Of a DNA stretch of 64,000 nt, positions 43,451 to 53,753 are shown one piece after another. Each line of letters starts with the position of its first letter. Positions within the stretch are counted from its first letter, which is position 1. Position numbers and translations under genes: made by a program. The notes below the pieces were generated by a model, which saw only the letters and a list, made by a program, of their open reading frames with translations, was not told the origin of the DNA and searched no databases. The DNA lies in the NCBI RefSeq assembly GCF_001431725.1, contig NZ_CP013106.1:3348001-3412000 (forward strand). The letters are read 5' to 3'. Source of the DNA: Halomonas huangheensis. Its GTDB lineage: Bacteria > Pseudomonadota > Gammaproteobacteria > Pseudomonadales > Halomonadaceae.

Positions 43451-43456
43451 AAGTTT

Positions 43457-46400
43457 TTACTCAGCACGCGAGTCACGATTCGACCTCCCCGCCAGCAGCT
43501 TCAAAATCAACAGCGCAAACTGCCTCCCCGTTTCCTCATCTTCCAACAGCGGCATACTGAGCTTCTCGTGGTCGCTGAGGGCGTCTAGCACGGCGTCGGT
43601 GACCTTCTTCGGGAAGAGACCGTGCATCACCTGGTCTTCGCTGTGATTGCGAACCTGGGCCATCACCGCCTCGTCGCGCTCGATGCGGTCGGCGATCCCG
43701 TTGGCGAAGTGCAGCTTGTCGTCGTCGCTGACCTCGGCGCCGTAGAGGTCGTTGAGGCGCTCGATGATCTCGTTAAGGCGCTGCTTCTCGGGGTCGTGGG
43801 GCTTGCCTGAACCCACTTCACTGACCGGGGTGAGACCGTAGTCGCCCTCGGCCTCCTCCAGGCGCAGGCGCTTCTCCTCGCGCTTGGTGAGGCGGTAGTG
43901 GGTCAACTCCAGTTCGCTGACGTCGATGCTCTCCTCTTCCAGCAGCCGGTCGGTGCGCAGCAGCGGGTGGAGATGGCGGGCGTAGACGCACAGCTGCTCC
44001 AGCTCGGCGTCGTCGAAGGTGGCGATCTGGCTGAGGAATTCGTAGGTACGCACGAAGCTCTGCAGGTTCTTGCGGAACAGGTCGAGCTCGTCACGGGTGG
44101 TGCCTGCCTCCTTGAGTTCCTGCTCGGCGCGCTTCAGCCCCTTGTCGTCGCCGTTCTGCTCGGCGGCCTGGCGAGCCTCCTTCCAGACCTGAAGCTGCTC
44201 CAGGGCCATCTGGTAGCGCTGCTTGAAGCGGTCCTGAGCCGGACGGCAGTGGTAGCTGAGGCTGGAGGCCGGCGCCTTGGGGTCGAAGAAGGCCTTGGCG
44301 AAGGCTTCCACCTCGGGGCAGTGATAGATGCCACTGGCGTCCAGGCCACGCTGCAGGTCATAGACCACGTTGGGATCGGAGACGTCGGCCAGCTCCGCCT
44401 TGCGGTAGTAGGGGGCGAAGGCGTCGAGGATCTCCTGCTCGTCGTTGAAGAAGTCGAGGATGAAGGTCTGCTTGCCGGGAAACAGCCGGTTGAGCCGCGA
44501 CAGGGTCTGCACGCAGTCCACATCACGAAGTTTCTTGTCCACGTACATGGCGCACAGCTTGGGCTGATCAAAGCCGGTCTGGAACTTGTTGGCGGCGATC
44601 ATCACGTTGTAGTCGTCGGTGTCGAACGCCTCGGCCAGGTCGCGACCCTTCAGCCCGGGGTTGAGCAGCTGGCTGGTCTCGGTGACTTCCTCGGGGATCT
44701 CCTCATCGGGCGGCACGCTGCCGGAGAAGGCCACCATGGGGTGAACGTCGGCGTAGCCCTGCGCTTCGATGTAGCGGCGCATGGCCAGCTGGTAGCGCAC
44801 CGCCTCCTGGCGGCTGGCCGTGACCACCATGGCCTTGGCCTGGCCATCGAGCAAATGGCGGACATTGTCACGATAATGCTCGACGATCACTTCCACGCGT
44901 TGGGCGATGTTGTAGGGGTGCAGCCGCACCCACTTGGCCAGGGTCCGCGAGGCCTTCTTGGAGTCCACCTCCTGGTCCTTGCCATCGGGGTGGGCGAGCT
45001 TCCAGGCGGTGCCGTAGGTGACGTAGTTGCGCAGCACATCGAGGATAAAGCCCTCCTCGATAGCCTGGCGCATGGAGTAGAGGTGGAACGGTTCGGGCTT
45101 GTTGTCGGCGCTTGAAGGAAGCGTGGAATCCAGCGGGCGGCCGAACAGCTCCAGGGTCTTGGCCTTGGGGGTGGCAGTGAAGGCGTAGTAGCTGATGCGC
45201 TCGCTGGGGCGGCGTGAGGCCACGGCGGCATCCAGCATCATCTCCGCACTGACTTCCCGCTCGCCGTCGCCCTCATCCTCTGTGGCTTCCCCGGCGGCCG
45301 CCAGCAGGGCCTTGAGCTTGCTGGCCGAACTGCCGGTCTGCGAGGAGTGGGCCTCGTCGGCGATCACCGCATAGTGGCCCTCGGCGAGCTGCGGGCGCTT
45401 GTCCAGGGCGTCGAACAGCGCCGGGAAGGTCTGGATGGTGACGATGATGATGCGGGTGTTGCTGGCCAGGGCCTCGGCGAGCTGCTCCGACTTGCTCTGA
45501 TTGCCGATATCGCGGGTGATGGGCCGCACCACGCCGTGGGCGTGCTCGAACTGGTAGATGGTGTCCTGGAGCTGGCTGTCGAGCACCGTGCGGTCGGTGA
45601 CCACGATCACCGAGTTGAACAGCTTGGTGCCGTCCTCGGCATAGAGATTGGCCAACTGGTGGGCACACCAGGCGATGGAGTTGGACTTGCCCGAGCCGGC
45701 GCTGTGCTGCACCAGGTAGCGGCGTCCCGGCCCCTCGTCCAGGGTGGCCTGCACCAGGCGGTTGACCACCTCCCACTGGTGATAACGCGGGAAGATCAAC
45801 GTCTCCTTGGTGGTGCGGCGGCCGTGGAAGTCTTCGGTGGTCTTCTTCTCCAGGTGCAGGAAGCGTCCGAGCACCTTCAGCCAGGCATCCGGGGAGAACA
45901 CCTTCTCCCACAGGTAGGCGGTGGCGTAGCTGGCCTCGTCCGGTGCCGGCGGGTTGCCGGCGCCGCCCTCCTGCGTGCCGCGGTTAAAGGGCAGGAAGAA
46001 GGTCTCCTTGCCGGCCAGCTTGGTGGTCATGGCCACCTCGGCCTGGCTCACCGCGAAGTGGACCAGGGCGCCGCGCTTGAAGGTCAGCAGCGGCTCGGGC
46101 TTATGGGTGACGGGGTCCTTGATCGGGCGATCCTGGCGGTACTGTCGCTTGGCGTTCTCCACCGTCTGCTTGAACTGGCTCTTCAGCTCCAGAGTCGCGG
46201 TGGGGATGCCGTTGACGAACAGCACCAGGTCGAGGCGGGGGTTGTAGCTCTCGCCGCCCTGGCCCTTCTCCCGGGCGTGGGGCGAGTAGGAGACCTCGGG
46301 CACCACCCGCAGGCGGTTGGCGCGGTAGCGGGCCAGCGAATCCGGGTTCATGCCGTGGTCGGGCTGGAAGCTGCACAGGTCGAACTTCACCCCCGGCACC

Positions 46401-46669
46401 TTGAAGCCGTGACGCAGCACCTCCAAGGTGCCGGCCCGCTCCAGCTCGCGGACGACCTTCTGCACGAACACCTGTTCCGGGGCCTGGGGGTTGGCCTTGC
46501 AGAACTTCCCCCAGCGCTCCGGCCAGGCCTCACGCACGTAGCCGAGCAGATCCTCGGTGTAGAGCGCCGAGGCGCGCTCAAAGCCACCGGCCGTGCCGGC
46601 CTTCCAGCCGCCGGCCGTCATGGCCTCAACGATGTCTTGCTGGAAGGGGGCTTCCCTGCTGTCCGCCAT
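43457..46669 (-). CDS. hsdR: Type I restriction enzyme, R subunit
   Basis: A 1070-residue motor/nuclease subunit. The N-terminal PD-(D/E)xK nuclease has NPRLDLVLFVNG and ATLELKS. The SF2 helicase domain has Walker A HSAGSGKSNS, the DEAH box ADEAHSSQTG and later FQTGFDQP and TLSRLNRLFPGK. A C-terminal helical region links to the core complex. It translocates and cuts unmethylated DNA with HsdM and HsdS. It is the last R-M gene and ends just before attI-like copy 1. Confidence 0.93.
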   Translation of the reverse strand: MADSREAPFQQDIVEAMTAGGWKAGTAGGFERASALYTEDLLGYVREAWPERWGKFCKANPQAPEQVFVQKVVRELERAGTLEVLRHGFKVPGVKFDLCSFQPDHGMNPDSLARYRANRLRVVPEVSYSPHAREKGQGGESYNPRLDLVLFVNGIPTATLELKSQFKQTVENAKRQYRQDRPIKDPVTHKPEPLLTFKRGALVHFAVSQAEVAMTTKLAGKETFFLPFNRGTQEGGAGNPPAPDEASYATAYLWEKVFSPDAWLKVLGRFLHLEKKTTEDFHGRRTTKETLIFPRYHQWEVVNRLVQATLDEGPGRRYLVQHSAGSGKSNSIAWCAHQLANLYAEDGTKLFNSVIVVTDRTVLDSQLQDTIYQFEHAHGVVRPITRDIGNQSKSEQLAEALASNTRIIIVTIQTFPALFDALDKRPQLAEGHYAVIADEAHSSQTGSSASKLKALLAAAGEATEDEGDGEREVSAEMMLDAAVASRRPSERISYYAFTATPKAKTLELFGRPLDSTLPSSADNKPEPFHLYSMRQAIEEGFILDVLRNYVTYGTAWKLAHPDGKDQEVDSKKASRTLAKWVRLHPYNIAQRVEVIVEHYRDNVRHLLDGQAKAMVVTASRQEAVRYQLAMRRYIEAQGYADVHPMVAFSGSVPPDEEIPEEVTETSQLLNPGLKGRDLAEAFDTDDYNVMIAANKFQTGFDQPKLCAMYVDKKLRDVDCVQTLSRLNRLFPGKQTFILDFFNDEQEILDAFAPYYRKAELADVSDPNVVYDLQRGLDASGIYHCPEVEAFAKAFFDPKAPASSLSYHCRPAQDRFKQRYQMALEQLQVWKEARQAAEQNGDDKGLKRAEQELKEAGTTRDELDLFRKNLQSFVRTYEFLSQIATFDDAELEQLCVYARHLHPLLRTDRLLEEESIDVSELELTHYRLTKREEKRLRLEEAEGDYGLTPVSEVGSGKPHDPEKQRLNEIIERLNDLYGAEVSDDDKLHFANGIADRIERDEAVMAQVRNHSEDQVMHGLFPKKVTDAVLDALSDHEKLSMPLLEDEETGRQFALLILKLLAGRSNRDSRAE

Positions 46670-46951
46670 GTGATCCCCTGCGCTTGGCGTAATGTTGCGT
46701 AACAGCCTAGCGCTTCAGGGATGCAAGGAGAAGGCTACTTAGGACGATGCATTGCCCATACGAAGCGGTTCAGCCAAATGCCAGGACAGCCTACTTCCGC
46801 ACTTGAGTGGCATATCGATCGAGGGAGGTGAGTAAGCGTTCGCGCTCCCAGGTTCATATCGCGTGACGAAATCGGCCGCTGAGGCCGCTTTCACGTTTAT
46901 TTCTAAATCGTGCTCTCGCCGCCGCGACAGAATGGGGCTTGCGGCATTACG
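46670..46951. other. Intergenic region between hsdR and the GIY-YIG gene
   Basis: About 280 bp with no supported gene. It probably holds the hsdR promoter (hsdR reads leftward from 46669). No clear hairpin or repeat was found. Confidence 0.4.
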
Positions 46952-47893
46952 TCAGCTCGGGGACTGCTCCGCCGATGGAGCGGCGGCGCTGACCTGCTGG
47001 TCTTGCCACTCGCCATAGGAGAGGCCGCTGCCCGCGACCTTCCAATCGATTCGGCCGTTGGCCGCGCGCCCCACCACGATGGCGGCTGCAGCACTGGGGC
47101 TGGAGAAGGCATAGTCCTTGGTGAAACGCTGCAGATCATTGCCATTATCAACGAGCACCCCCTCCTCACAGAGCTGGGCATGCTGCTTCTGATAGCTGTG
47201 GTAAGGGCCCGCCCATTCGCGCCGGGCCAGGGAGCCTTCCAATACGAAGAACTCACCATCCACTTCCTGCCCCACGGCTTTGATCCCGTGTCTGGAGGCT
47301 TCCAGGACGAACCGTGGCGAGGCCTGAGCATCTTGGGGATCGGGTGTTCCAGTAGCGGCAGATGGCTTTGTGGCATCACGCAGAAAGTCCAGCCCCAGAA
47401 CCGGCAGCACGGTGCGTACCTGCTCCATGAAGAAGGCCATGTCGGCGCGGTCGGACTCGGGCAAGCCGATGTACTCGTGGGCGGTGCCGTTAATCAGCTT
47501 GCAGCGGCCGACCTCGCCGGCGTTCTTGATCAGCAGGCTCTCGAGGTACTTCACGTGGGCCTTGGTCAGGTTCTGATCCTTGCTGGTGATCAGGCAGACC
47601 TTCTCCCAGAAGTCCTTGCCGCCCTTCTCCTCGGGGCGGTTATGCTGCTTGAGGCGCGTGGCCACGTCGTCGCTCTCGCCAATGTAGACCAGCGGTCGCG
47701 GGTTGCCCTCAGGATCCGTACCGACCAGGAAGTAGATGCCGGTGCAGCCACACTCCGGTCGCTGGACCAGCTCGCTGAGCTTGCTGCGGGGTCCGGTCAA
47801 CACATGGCCGGTCCAGTTCATGATCTCGGCGGTGAGTAGGCCGCTGGGCGTGCCGTCCACCAGGAAGAGCCGGATGCTGCGTCCTTGGGTCAT
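46952..47893 (-). CDS. GIY-YIG nuclease-domain protein with DUF4357
   Basis: A 313-residue protein. The GIY-YIG nuclease domain covers about 45-150 (GCTGIYFLVG, LVYIGESDDVATRLKQH), and a C-terminal DUF4357 covers about 255-300 (GRAANGRIDWKVAGSGLSYGEW). This gene type often accompanies type I R-M operons and may act as an accessory nuclease. The start overlaps the hsdS stop by 4 bp, so it is co-expressed with hsdS. Confidence 0.85.
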   Translation of the reverse strand: MTQGRSIRLFLVDGTPSGLLTAEIMNWTGHVLTGPRSKLSELVQRPECGCTGIYFLVGTDPEGNPRPLVYIGESDDVATRLKQHNRPEEKGGKDFWEKVCLITSKDQNLTKAHVKYLESLLIKNAGEVGRCKLINGTAHEYIGLPESDRADMAFFMEQVRTVLPVLGLDFLRDATKPSAATGTPDPQDAQASPRFVLEASRHGIKAVGQEVDGEFFVLEGSLARREWAGPYHSYQKQHAQLCEEGVLVDNGNDLQRFTKDYAFSSPSAAAAIVVGRAANGRIDWKVAGSGLSYGEWQDQQVSAAAPSAEQSPS

Positions 47894-49293
47894 ACTGCCT
47901 CCGTTTGGATTGCCTCAGAGGGAGCCGATGAGCCCGCCGGAGGCTGCCAGCCACGGACATCAATCTTGCCGGTGACGGCGGCGGAGATCAGGGCGGAGCG
48001 GCGCTCCTGAAGGAAGCTAATCGACTGCTCTGCAGCCTCAAGGAGCTTTGAATAGTCTCCGAGACATTGATTTAAGTGCTCAACTATTCGGTCTTGCTCG
48101 TCAACTGGAGGTGTCGGAAGAACGTAGTTCTCATAGCGCTCAGCGCTAACATTCTGAATCGTCGCTTGAATTTGCTGCTGACCAATATACTGCCAGTAAC
48201 CATGAGACTGGAAAGAGAAGTAAATGAACTCGGGCAGGGCCTTTCTCAAATCGATACGAGCGCGAATCAAGTATCCCGCAAAGCAGCACTCCCCCCATGA
48301 TCTTTTATATATAAACGACTTTCCAACTGTGGCGCCGCTACGTGCGAAAAGAATGTCACCTTCTTCCAAAAGATATTGCTTAGCAACATCTGGAGGAAGC
48401 GAGCGAAATGTCTCATCACGCAACGTGCCATCGGGGGCAACATCAGTAATTCTAACGAACCGTGGATGACCTGCATTGTTGTCTGCTGCAGCTTCGTTAG
48501 CTCCATATTTAAGGGGCTCTCTGACTAGGTGCTTCAGTGGCAATGCCACCCAATGCGCCGGCACTTCCCCCAGCCACTCCACCCCGGAGTCCTTCATCGG
48601 CACATCGGTGTCCACCCCTTTGGTGACGGCATGAGAGATCACCGCCTGGCGCTTTTCCTTGAGCAGCTCGGTCAGGCGCTGCTGCTCCTCCACCAAGGCG
48701 TCGATGCGGGCGGTTTCGTAATCCAGAAAAGCAGATACTTCCACCTGCTCATGACTTGGTGGTAGAGCTACTATTCTTGTCCCCATCGTAGACAATGGAA
48801 TTCGAGACCGAGTAGAGCCTGTTGACAGTAGACCTGCATCAGCCTCTGCACCGGCTGAAAGTTGATATGCCAAAAAATCAGGGAGCGCTCGTTTAGTATC
48901 CAGCCTGAACCTAAAGCAGTCGGCTTTAACCATTGCAGGAGCAATATTGCATGGGGCAACGCAAGCCCGCCCTACTACGTTATTATCATCACCTAGCCCA
49001 GCAACGAGGAGGTCGCCACCAATCACATCACTCTTAGCTATTTGCTGGCAATAATAGCCAGCATCGATATAAGCTGCATCTTCTCCATTGAAGAAATATT
49101 TCTTTATGTTTTGCAACCGAATGACACGGACACCATTATCACGGTAATGCTCAGACTTTATCGAAGATCCGAATGGACCATCACACTTCTCGAGCGAAAT
49201 CAGGCTGAGCTTTAGTTTTTCCCAATGTGCGGGCACCTCCCCCAACCACTCAATGCCAGAGTCCTTGTATTCGGGGTATTTCGGGAAAGTCAT
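47890..49293 (-). CDS. hsdS: Type I restriction enzyme, specificity subunit
   Basis: A 467-residue DNA-recognition subunit with two target-recognition domains. Each is introduced by a repeated motif (KDSGIEWLGEVPAHW near the start, KDSGVEWLGEVPAHW near 245), and each is followed by a coiled conserved region (ETARIDALVEEQQRLTELL; EQSISFLQERRSALISAA). The TRD DNA is AT-richer than the conserved parts, typical of TRD exchange. The ATG at 49293 overlaps the Abi gene stop. Confidence 0.92.
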   Translation of the reverse strand: MTFPKYPEYKDSGIEWLGEVPAHWEKLKLSLISLEKCDGPFGSSIKSEHYRDNGVRVIRLQNIKKYFFNGEDAAYIDAGYYCQQIAKSDVIGGDLLVAGLGDDNNVVGRACVAPCNIAPAMVKADCFRFRLDTKRALPDFLAYQLSAGAEADAGLLSTGSTRSRIPLSTMGTRIVALPPSHEQVEVSAFLDYETARIDALVEEQQRLTELLKEKRQAVISHAVTKGVDTDVPMKDSGVEWLGEVPAHWVALPLKHLVREPLKYGANEAAADNNAGHPRFVRITDVAPDGTLRDETFRSLPPDVAKQYLLEEGDILFARSGATVGKSFIYKRSWGECCFAGYLIRARIDLRKALPEFIYFSFQSHGYWQYIGQQQIQATIQNVSAERYENYVLPTPPVDEQDRIVEHLNQCLGDYSKLLEAAEQSISFLQERRSALISAAVTGKIDVRGWQPPAGSSAPSEAIQTEAV

Positions 49294-50270
49294 GCCTTTG
49301 CCCCCTCTCTTGCGTTCATCACTGCTTCTCGCCAGAAAGGCTCCGTATCCCAATGCCCAGGGAAACCCATATGTGGACGTGAAACCTGAGGGTAATGGTC
49401 CAGCAGTGTCACCAACCGCTCAGCCCATTGGCTATTAGGCGACACGACCTGCATCAGCGACTCGATCACCACGAGTTGGAGATACAGGCGCCTACGCGGG
49501 TCGAGACGCTGATCGGGGTGCTCTTGAGACCCCGTCTCGATGCTACCGGGGATGCTCGGCCAGCCGGCCGGAACCTTTCTCGGCATCTCGGGCCGGCTAC
49601 CGAATTCGCGGTTCCACACTCGGCCATGGTGGGCGCAGACGTTGCGCAGATCGGACAGGCTGCGGAACCAGGATCGCAGCACCGGCATCTTCCAGCCGAA
49701 ATGGCGCTCGATACGCTGGGTATCCTTTGGAAGCCGCAGCTTGGCCAGCAGGGTCGAGACTTCCTTGAAGGTCAGCAGCTCCACCGCCATCCAGATGGGC
49801 GGCTGATTGGGGGCTGATCGGTACTTCGTGCGATAGTGCGCCAGGAAGGTCTCGATCTCTCGTCCCTTGGCCGCGTTCTCCAGCTTCTCCAACAGCCATC
49901 CATGGTTGTAGCGGGTGTCGAAAATATCGGGATCCAGGTAGCCGTGAGGGCCATGGTGCTCAGCCAGGGTGTTGGTCAACTGGGCGCGTAGCGCGACTTC
50001 CAGCCGCTCGATGGCATCAAGCAGCAGCAGGCGGAGCTCACGATCGAACACATAGAGCCTCAGCACATCCTCGAAGGAGGTGCCCTCCAGAAAACGATGC
50101 TCCTGGAGGCCTGGCTGGTAGAAGGGACGCGTGTAGGCTGAAAGGCGGAAATAGCTGATATTGGCCAGATAGTGACGCACCCGAGCCTCGTCGGGTATCG
50201 CCAGGCCACGGCTGCATAGCGTCGCGATCTGCTCATCAATGCTGTGTGCAGGCTTGTGGAAGTCGCTCAT
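49290..50270 (-). CDS. Abi family protein (Abi_2, AbiD/F-like)
   Basis: A 326-residue Abi_2 protein with IDEQIATLCSRGL, YFRLSAYTRPF, FDRELRLLLLDAIERLEVALR and the HEPN-like RNase motif in DLRNVCAHHGRVWNRE. Such proteins are thought to abort phage infection through RNA cleavage. It stands between hsdM and hsdS, overlapping hsdS, so R-M breach and abortive infection may be linked (inference). Confidence 0.85.
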   Translation of the reverse strand: MSDFHKPAHSIDEQIATLCSRGLAIPDEARVRHYLANISYFRLSAYTRPFYQPGLQEHRFLEGTSFEDVLRLYVFDRELRLLLLDAIERLEVALRAQLTNTLAEHHGPHGYLDPDIFDTRYNHGWLLEKLENAAKGREIETFLAHYRTKYRSAPNQPPIWMAVELLTFKEVSTLLAKLRLPKDTQRIERHFGWKMPVLRSWFRSLSDLRNVCAHHGRVWNREFGSRPEMPRKVPAGWPSIPGSIETGSQEHPDQRLDPRRRLYLQLVVIESLMQVVSPNSQWAERLVTLLDHYPQVSRPHMGFPGHWDTEPFWREAVMNAREGAKA

Positions 50271-50283
50271 GCTCGACCTCCGG

Positions 50284-50332
50284 ACACAAAAAACCCGCCA
50301 AAGTGTGCTTCAGTGAGAGGCATGGCGGGTGT
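50284..50332 (-). terminator. Terminator after hsdM
   Basis: On the minus strand ACCCGCCA and TGGCGGGT (50323-50330 and 50293-50300) form the stem, followed by a run of six T. It separates hsdM from the Abi-hsdS-GIY unit, whose own promoter must lie in or after it. Confidence 0.75.
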
Positions 50333-50406
50333 GTTACCCGGCATGCTAGGGCATGACCCTTTCACTGTCAATGACTGTGCAAGACAAGGCTGAGCGGCGC
50401 CCTTCC

Positions 50407-52386
50407 TCATGCCGACAGCTCCTCGATCATCTGCTTGATCCGGTCGGTACAGGCCTTGAGGTCGGCGTCGATCTCTTCGAGCGGGCGCGGCGGCGTGAAC
50501 TGGTAGAAGTGTCGGTTGAAGGGGATCTCGAAGCCGACGATGCCGATGCGGCCGTCCAGCGGGTCGCGCTTCTCCTCGTCGATCCAGGCATCGGGGACAT
50601 GGGGCGTCACCTCGCGCTCGAAGTAGTCGAACACCGACTCATCGAGCGGCACATTCTCGTTATCGCGCAGGCCGCTGTCGGGCTCGGGGTTGCCCTTCTT
50701 GTCCAGGCAGATGTCCGCCTCCGGGTCGCGCTCGGAGAGAGCGTTGAGGGTAGCCTTCTGCACCGGGGCCCCGACCTTCAGGCCTGCCGCCTTGAACGCG
50801 GCCTTCAGCGCCTTGGTGAAGGTGTCGCGGTTGGTGTAGCGCTGCTCCGGGTCCAGGGTGGCGCAGGCGGCCTTGAGGGCCTCGCGCTCACCCTCCTCAA
50901 GCTTCTGGATCGGCTTCTCATCGTCGAGCCGGGCCAGGCGCTCGGGGCTGGCCTGGAAATTGAGGCGTAGCGGGCGCTCCACGGTAATCCGCCGGTAGCC
51001 GAACGCCTCCACCGGGAAGCGCTTGCTCTCCTCACTCTCCTCAAAGGCGCCGTAGAGACGAACGATCTCCTCGATGTCGCGGTCGGCGACGAACTGGCGC
51101 TTGCTGCCCAGCGACTTGCGCATCTTACTGGCCCGGCTGGTGGCGTTGATCAACTGCACCTGGCCACGGCGCTCGGCGGGCTTGTGATTGGAGAGGATCC
51201 ACACGTAGGTGGCGATGCCGGTATTGTAGAACATGTCCGTAGGCAGGCCGACGATGGCCTCCACCAGATCGTGCTGCAGCAGGTAGCGGCGAATCTCGGA
51301 CTCGCCGCTGCCGGCGCCGCCGGTGAACAGCGGGGAGCCGTTGAGGATGATACCGATGCGCGAGCCACCGTCCTGGCGAGAGCGCATCTTGCTCACCAGG
51401 TGCATCAGGAACAGCAGCGAGCCGTCGGAGACCCGCGGCAGGCCGGGGCCGAACCGGCCCTCGTAGCCCTTCTGCTTGTGTTCGACGGCAACCTCTTTCT
51501 GTACCTTCTTCCACTCCACACCAAACGGCGGGTTGGAGAGCATGTAGTCGAAGCGCTCGGCGGGGAGCTGGTCGTCATTGAGTGTATTGCCGAGCTTGAT
51601 CTGCTCCACCGCCTGGCCCTTGATTAGCATGTCGGCCTTGCAGATGGCGTAGGACTCTGGGTTGAGCTCCTGGCCATGCAGCGAGACAGTGACGTCCCGG
51701 CTGACTTGCTGGATGTACTCGTCGCTCTCGGAAAGGAAGCCACCGGTACCAGCCGTGGGGTCATAGACGGTGACGATGCCATTGGGGCGCAGCTTGTCGT
51801 CCTGGCCGGTGAGCACCAGCGAGGTGGTCAGATGGACGATGTCGCGCGGAGTGAAGTGCTCCCCCGCCGTGTCATTAGAGCTTTCGGCAAACTTGCGGAT
51901 CAGCTCCTCGAACACCAGACCCATGCCGTAGTTGGAGAGCCACTGCGGGCTCATGTCGATGGCGGCGAAGCGCTGCACCACCTGGTAGAGCAGGTTACTG
52001 GCACCAAGCTGCTGTACGAATCCCTCGAAATCGAAGTGCTCGAAGATCTCCCGGGCGTCCTGGCTGAACGACTGCACGTAGCTCATCAGGTCGTCGGCGG
52101 TTTGGGTGTCGGAGAGCGTGCCCAGGGTCAGCGGCGAGGCGTTGAAGAACGGCTGATCCGCCGCACGCAGCAGCAGCTTCTCGCGCACCGCCTCGGGCTT
52201 GGCCTGATGGGCGTGGGCTTCACGGAGCACCGCGTCCTTGGTGGGCTCCAGCACGCACTCCAGGCGGCGCAGTAGGGTGAAGGGCAGGATGATGCGGCCG
52301 TACTGGGATTGACGGAAATCGCCGCGCAGCAGGTCCGCCACGGACCAGATGAAGGCTGCCAGCTGAGAGTGACTCTCCGTGTTCAT
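50407..52386 (-). CDS. hsdM: Type I DNA methyltransferase subunit
   Basis: A 659-residue N6-adenine methyltransferase. An N-terminal helical domain ([20 protein letters not shown]) is followed by the SAM motif [10 protein letters not shown], catalytic SNPPFG and FTPRDIV. The C-terminal region is longer than in EcoKI-type HsdM. It methylates host DNA and is the core of the R-M complex. The ATG at 52386 begins MNTESHSQ; the frame is open 16 codons upstream. Confidence 0.92.
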   Translation of the reverse strand: MNTESHSQLAAFIWSVADLLRGDFRQSQYGRIILPFTLLRRLECVLEPTKDAVLREAHAHQAKPEAVREKLLLRAADQPFFNASPLTLGTLSDTQTADDLMSYVQSFSQDAREIFEHFDFEGFVQQLGASNLLYQVVQRFAAIDMSPQWLSNYGMGLVFEELIRKFAESSNDTAGEHFTPRDIVHLTTSLVLTGQDDKLRPNGIVTVYDPTAGTGGFLSESDEYIQQVSRDVTVSLHGQELNPESYAICKADMLIKGQAVEQIKLGNTLNDDQLPAERFDYMLSNPPFGVEWKKVQKEVAVEHKQKGYEGRFGPGLPRVSDGSLLFLMHLVSKMRSRQDGGSRIGIILNGSPLFTGGAGSGESEIRRYLLQHDLVEAIVGLPTDMFYNTGIATYVWILSNHKPAERRGQVQLINATSRASKMRKSLGSKRQFVADRDIEEIVRLYGAFEESEESKRFPVEAFGYRRITVERPLRLNFQASPERLARLDDEKPIQKLEEGEREALKAACATLDPEQRYTNRDTFTKALKAAFKAAGLKVGAPVQKATLNALSERDPEADICLDKKGNPEPDSGLRDNENVPLDESVFDYFEREVTPHVPDAWIDEEKRDPLDGRIGIVGFEIPFNRHFYQFTPPRPLEEIDADLKACTDRIKQMIEELSA

Positions 52387-52434
52387 GATGCTCCCCGCGC
52401 TCAGATACCGATATTGTCTGGAGGGCCATATCAT

Positions 52435-52826
52435 ACACAGCCAGGCACGCTCTCGGGCAGTGGCGACGCTGCAAGGCTATAGCACCAAATCACTGGCAAG
52501 TGAGTCTACCAAGTCGCGCCTACCGTTCGTCTTGACTATCCAGCTCCTTGCTCTCCTCTCTCCCCAGGTGCACTGGGGGCACGCTGCAGCCGCCCCGCGA
52601 GCTTCTCCTGGAGCTCGTGCCGTTCTGTCTTCATTGGCGGCTTGGAGTCCACAAAAGCCGAGATGTACTTAGCTCGCTTCTGGTCTTTGGGGACACATCT
52701 GTTCAGGCCATTGGCTATCAACAGGAAGGGGGCACGATGATAAGCCCCATGCCCTTGAGTGCAGTCCTCCCAAGGACAGGTGGTTCGCATCGCTTTCAAC
52801 TGATTGTTCGATGGCCAAGCTGTTGT
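52435..52826. other. Intergenic region with one doubtful small ORF
   Basis: About 390 bp upstream of hsdM. A leftward frame 52536-52799 (87 codons, TTG start, no ribosome-binding site) has protein-like stretches (YISAFVDSKPPM) but no recognised family. It may be a small gene or a remnant. Confidence 0.3.
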
Positions 52827-53465
52827 TTATAGAAAATACGGCTGAGCGTTGGAGAACACTTCAGCTAGAGACTGTGGTTCAGGACCAATACCAGCGACAT
52901 GGTGCAACAGACTGGCGCTGTCTGCGCCATACACTTCCACGGGGAAGGCAGGACAGCGGTTAGCCAGAAGCCAGAAGGTACGTGTTACTCCGTTGGTAAA
53001 GTCCAAGTGTAGCCGCCCACTGGTGTCGACATGGGCTCCTGCCTCAGCCAGGGGCACAGGGTTATTTATGCCATGAGAAAAGCCATCAACTGCCCATTTG
53101 TACTTGTAGTCGAAAGGCATCTGAGAACGGCAAATACAGTCTGAACCATGACGCCTTGTTATCGCTGGGCTGGCCTTAAGCCATGCGTGATAGAAGCGTT
53201 CAGCATCCAAATGCACAACAAAGAACTTGTGGTCGATTGCACCAGAGCTAACCGACATAAAGCGTGGCTCGCAATTCGGTATTGAAACCCGCCATACTGC
53301 TTCAAATGGGTCAACCTTCACGAGCGCTGGTAACTCTGGGCTTCTATGGGACTGAGCAGCCTTGCGGAGTTGGCGCAATTCCAAGTGACGGGACAGAACG
53401 TCATGAATCCTGCGTCGAAGCATGGTCAGAAAGCCGAGGCCGTGATAGGTGCCATCAATTCTCAC
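52827..53465 (-). CDS. Possible plasmid fertility-inhibition factor family protein
   Basis: A 212-residue protein starting with GTG at 53465 (TTG at 53468 also possible), overlapping the upstream 76-codon gene. The C-terminal part, LHLDFTNGVTRTFWLL followed by FPVEVYG, resembles the family of plasmid fertility-inhibition factors, which block conjugation of co-resident plasmids. The resemblance is from memory of the family pattern and not strong. Its location beside conjugation genes supports it. Confidence 0.45.
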   Translation of the reverse strand: MRIDGTYHGLGFLTMLRRRIHDVLSRHLELRQLRKAAQSHRSPELPALVKVDPFEAVWRVSIPNCEPRFMSVSSGAIDHKFFVVHLDAERFYHAWLKASPAITRRHGSDCICRSQMPFDYKYKWAVDGFSHGINNPVPLAEAGAHVDTSGRLHLDFTNGVTRTFWLLANRCPAFPVEVYGADSASLLHHVAGIGPEPQSLAEVFSNAQPYFL

Positions 53466-53685
53466 CAAACCGCCTTGAGTTTGACAACTCGCCCTCCCTA
53501 CGCCGCTTCAGCTCAGCCCGCGCCCAAGCGGATGCATCTTTCATATCTCGCCGCAGTTCGTCCAGCTCTTCGGAAGTCAGCCACCGAACCGCCGACTCCC
53601 CGCTTTCTGGGTGCGTCTCGCCGACCTGTTCGAAGGTCTTGTCTTCCAGCTCTTTCCACCGTTGTCGGCGTGTCTGTTTGCCCAT
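53455..53685 (-). CDS. Small hypothetical charged protein
   Basis: A 76-residue, highly charged, helical protein (RRQRWKELEDKTFEQVGE; SEELDELRRDMKDASAWARAELKRR). It has a perfect AGGAGG ribosome-binding site at the right distance, so it is likely expressed. No family recognised. It overlaps the following gene and lies in the conjugation remnant. Confidence 0.6.
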   Translation of the reverse strand: MGKQTRRQRWKELEDKTFEQVGETHPESGESAVRWLTSEELDELRRDMKDASAWARAELKRRREGELSNSRRFGEN

Positions 53686-53753
53686 ATTCCCCTCCTAGCG
53701 GAAAGGCGGCCATTGGCCGCCTGAGCTATCGCTGGTCAATGGCTCCCATAATG

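Noticed and set aside
43898..46702. Long plus-strand frames (405 and 451 codons) opposite hsdR
   Set aside because: Leu/Val/Gly-rich antisense translations of a clear HsdR; GC-rich codon bias leaves antisense frames open.
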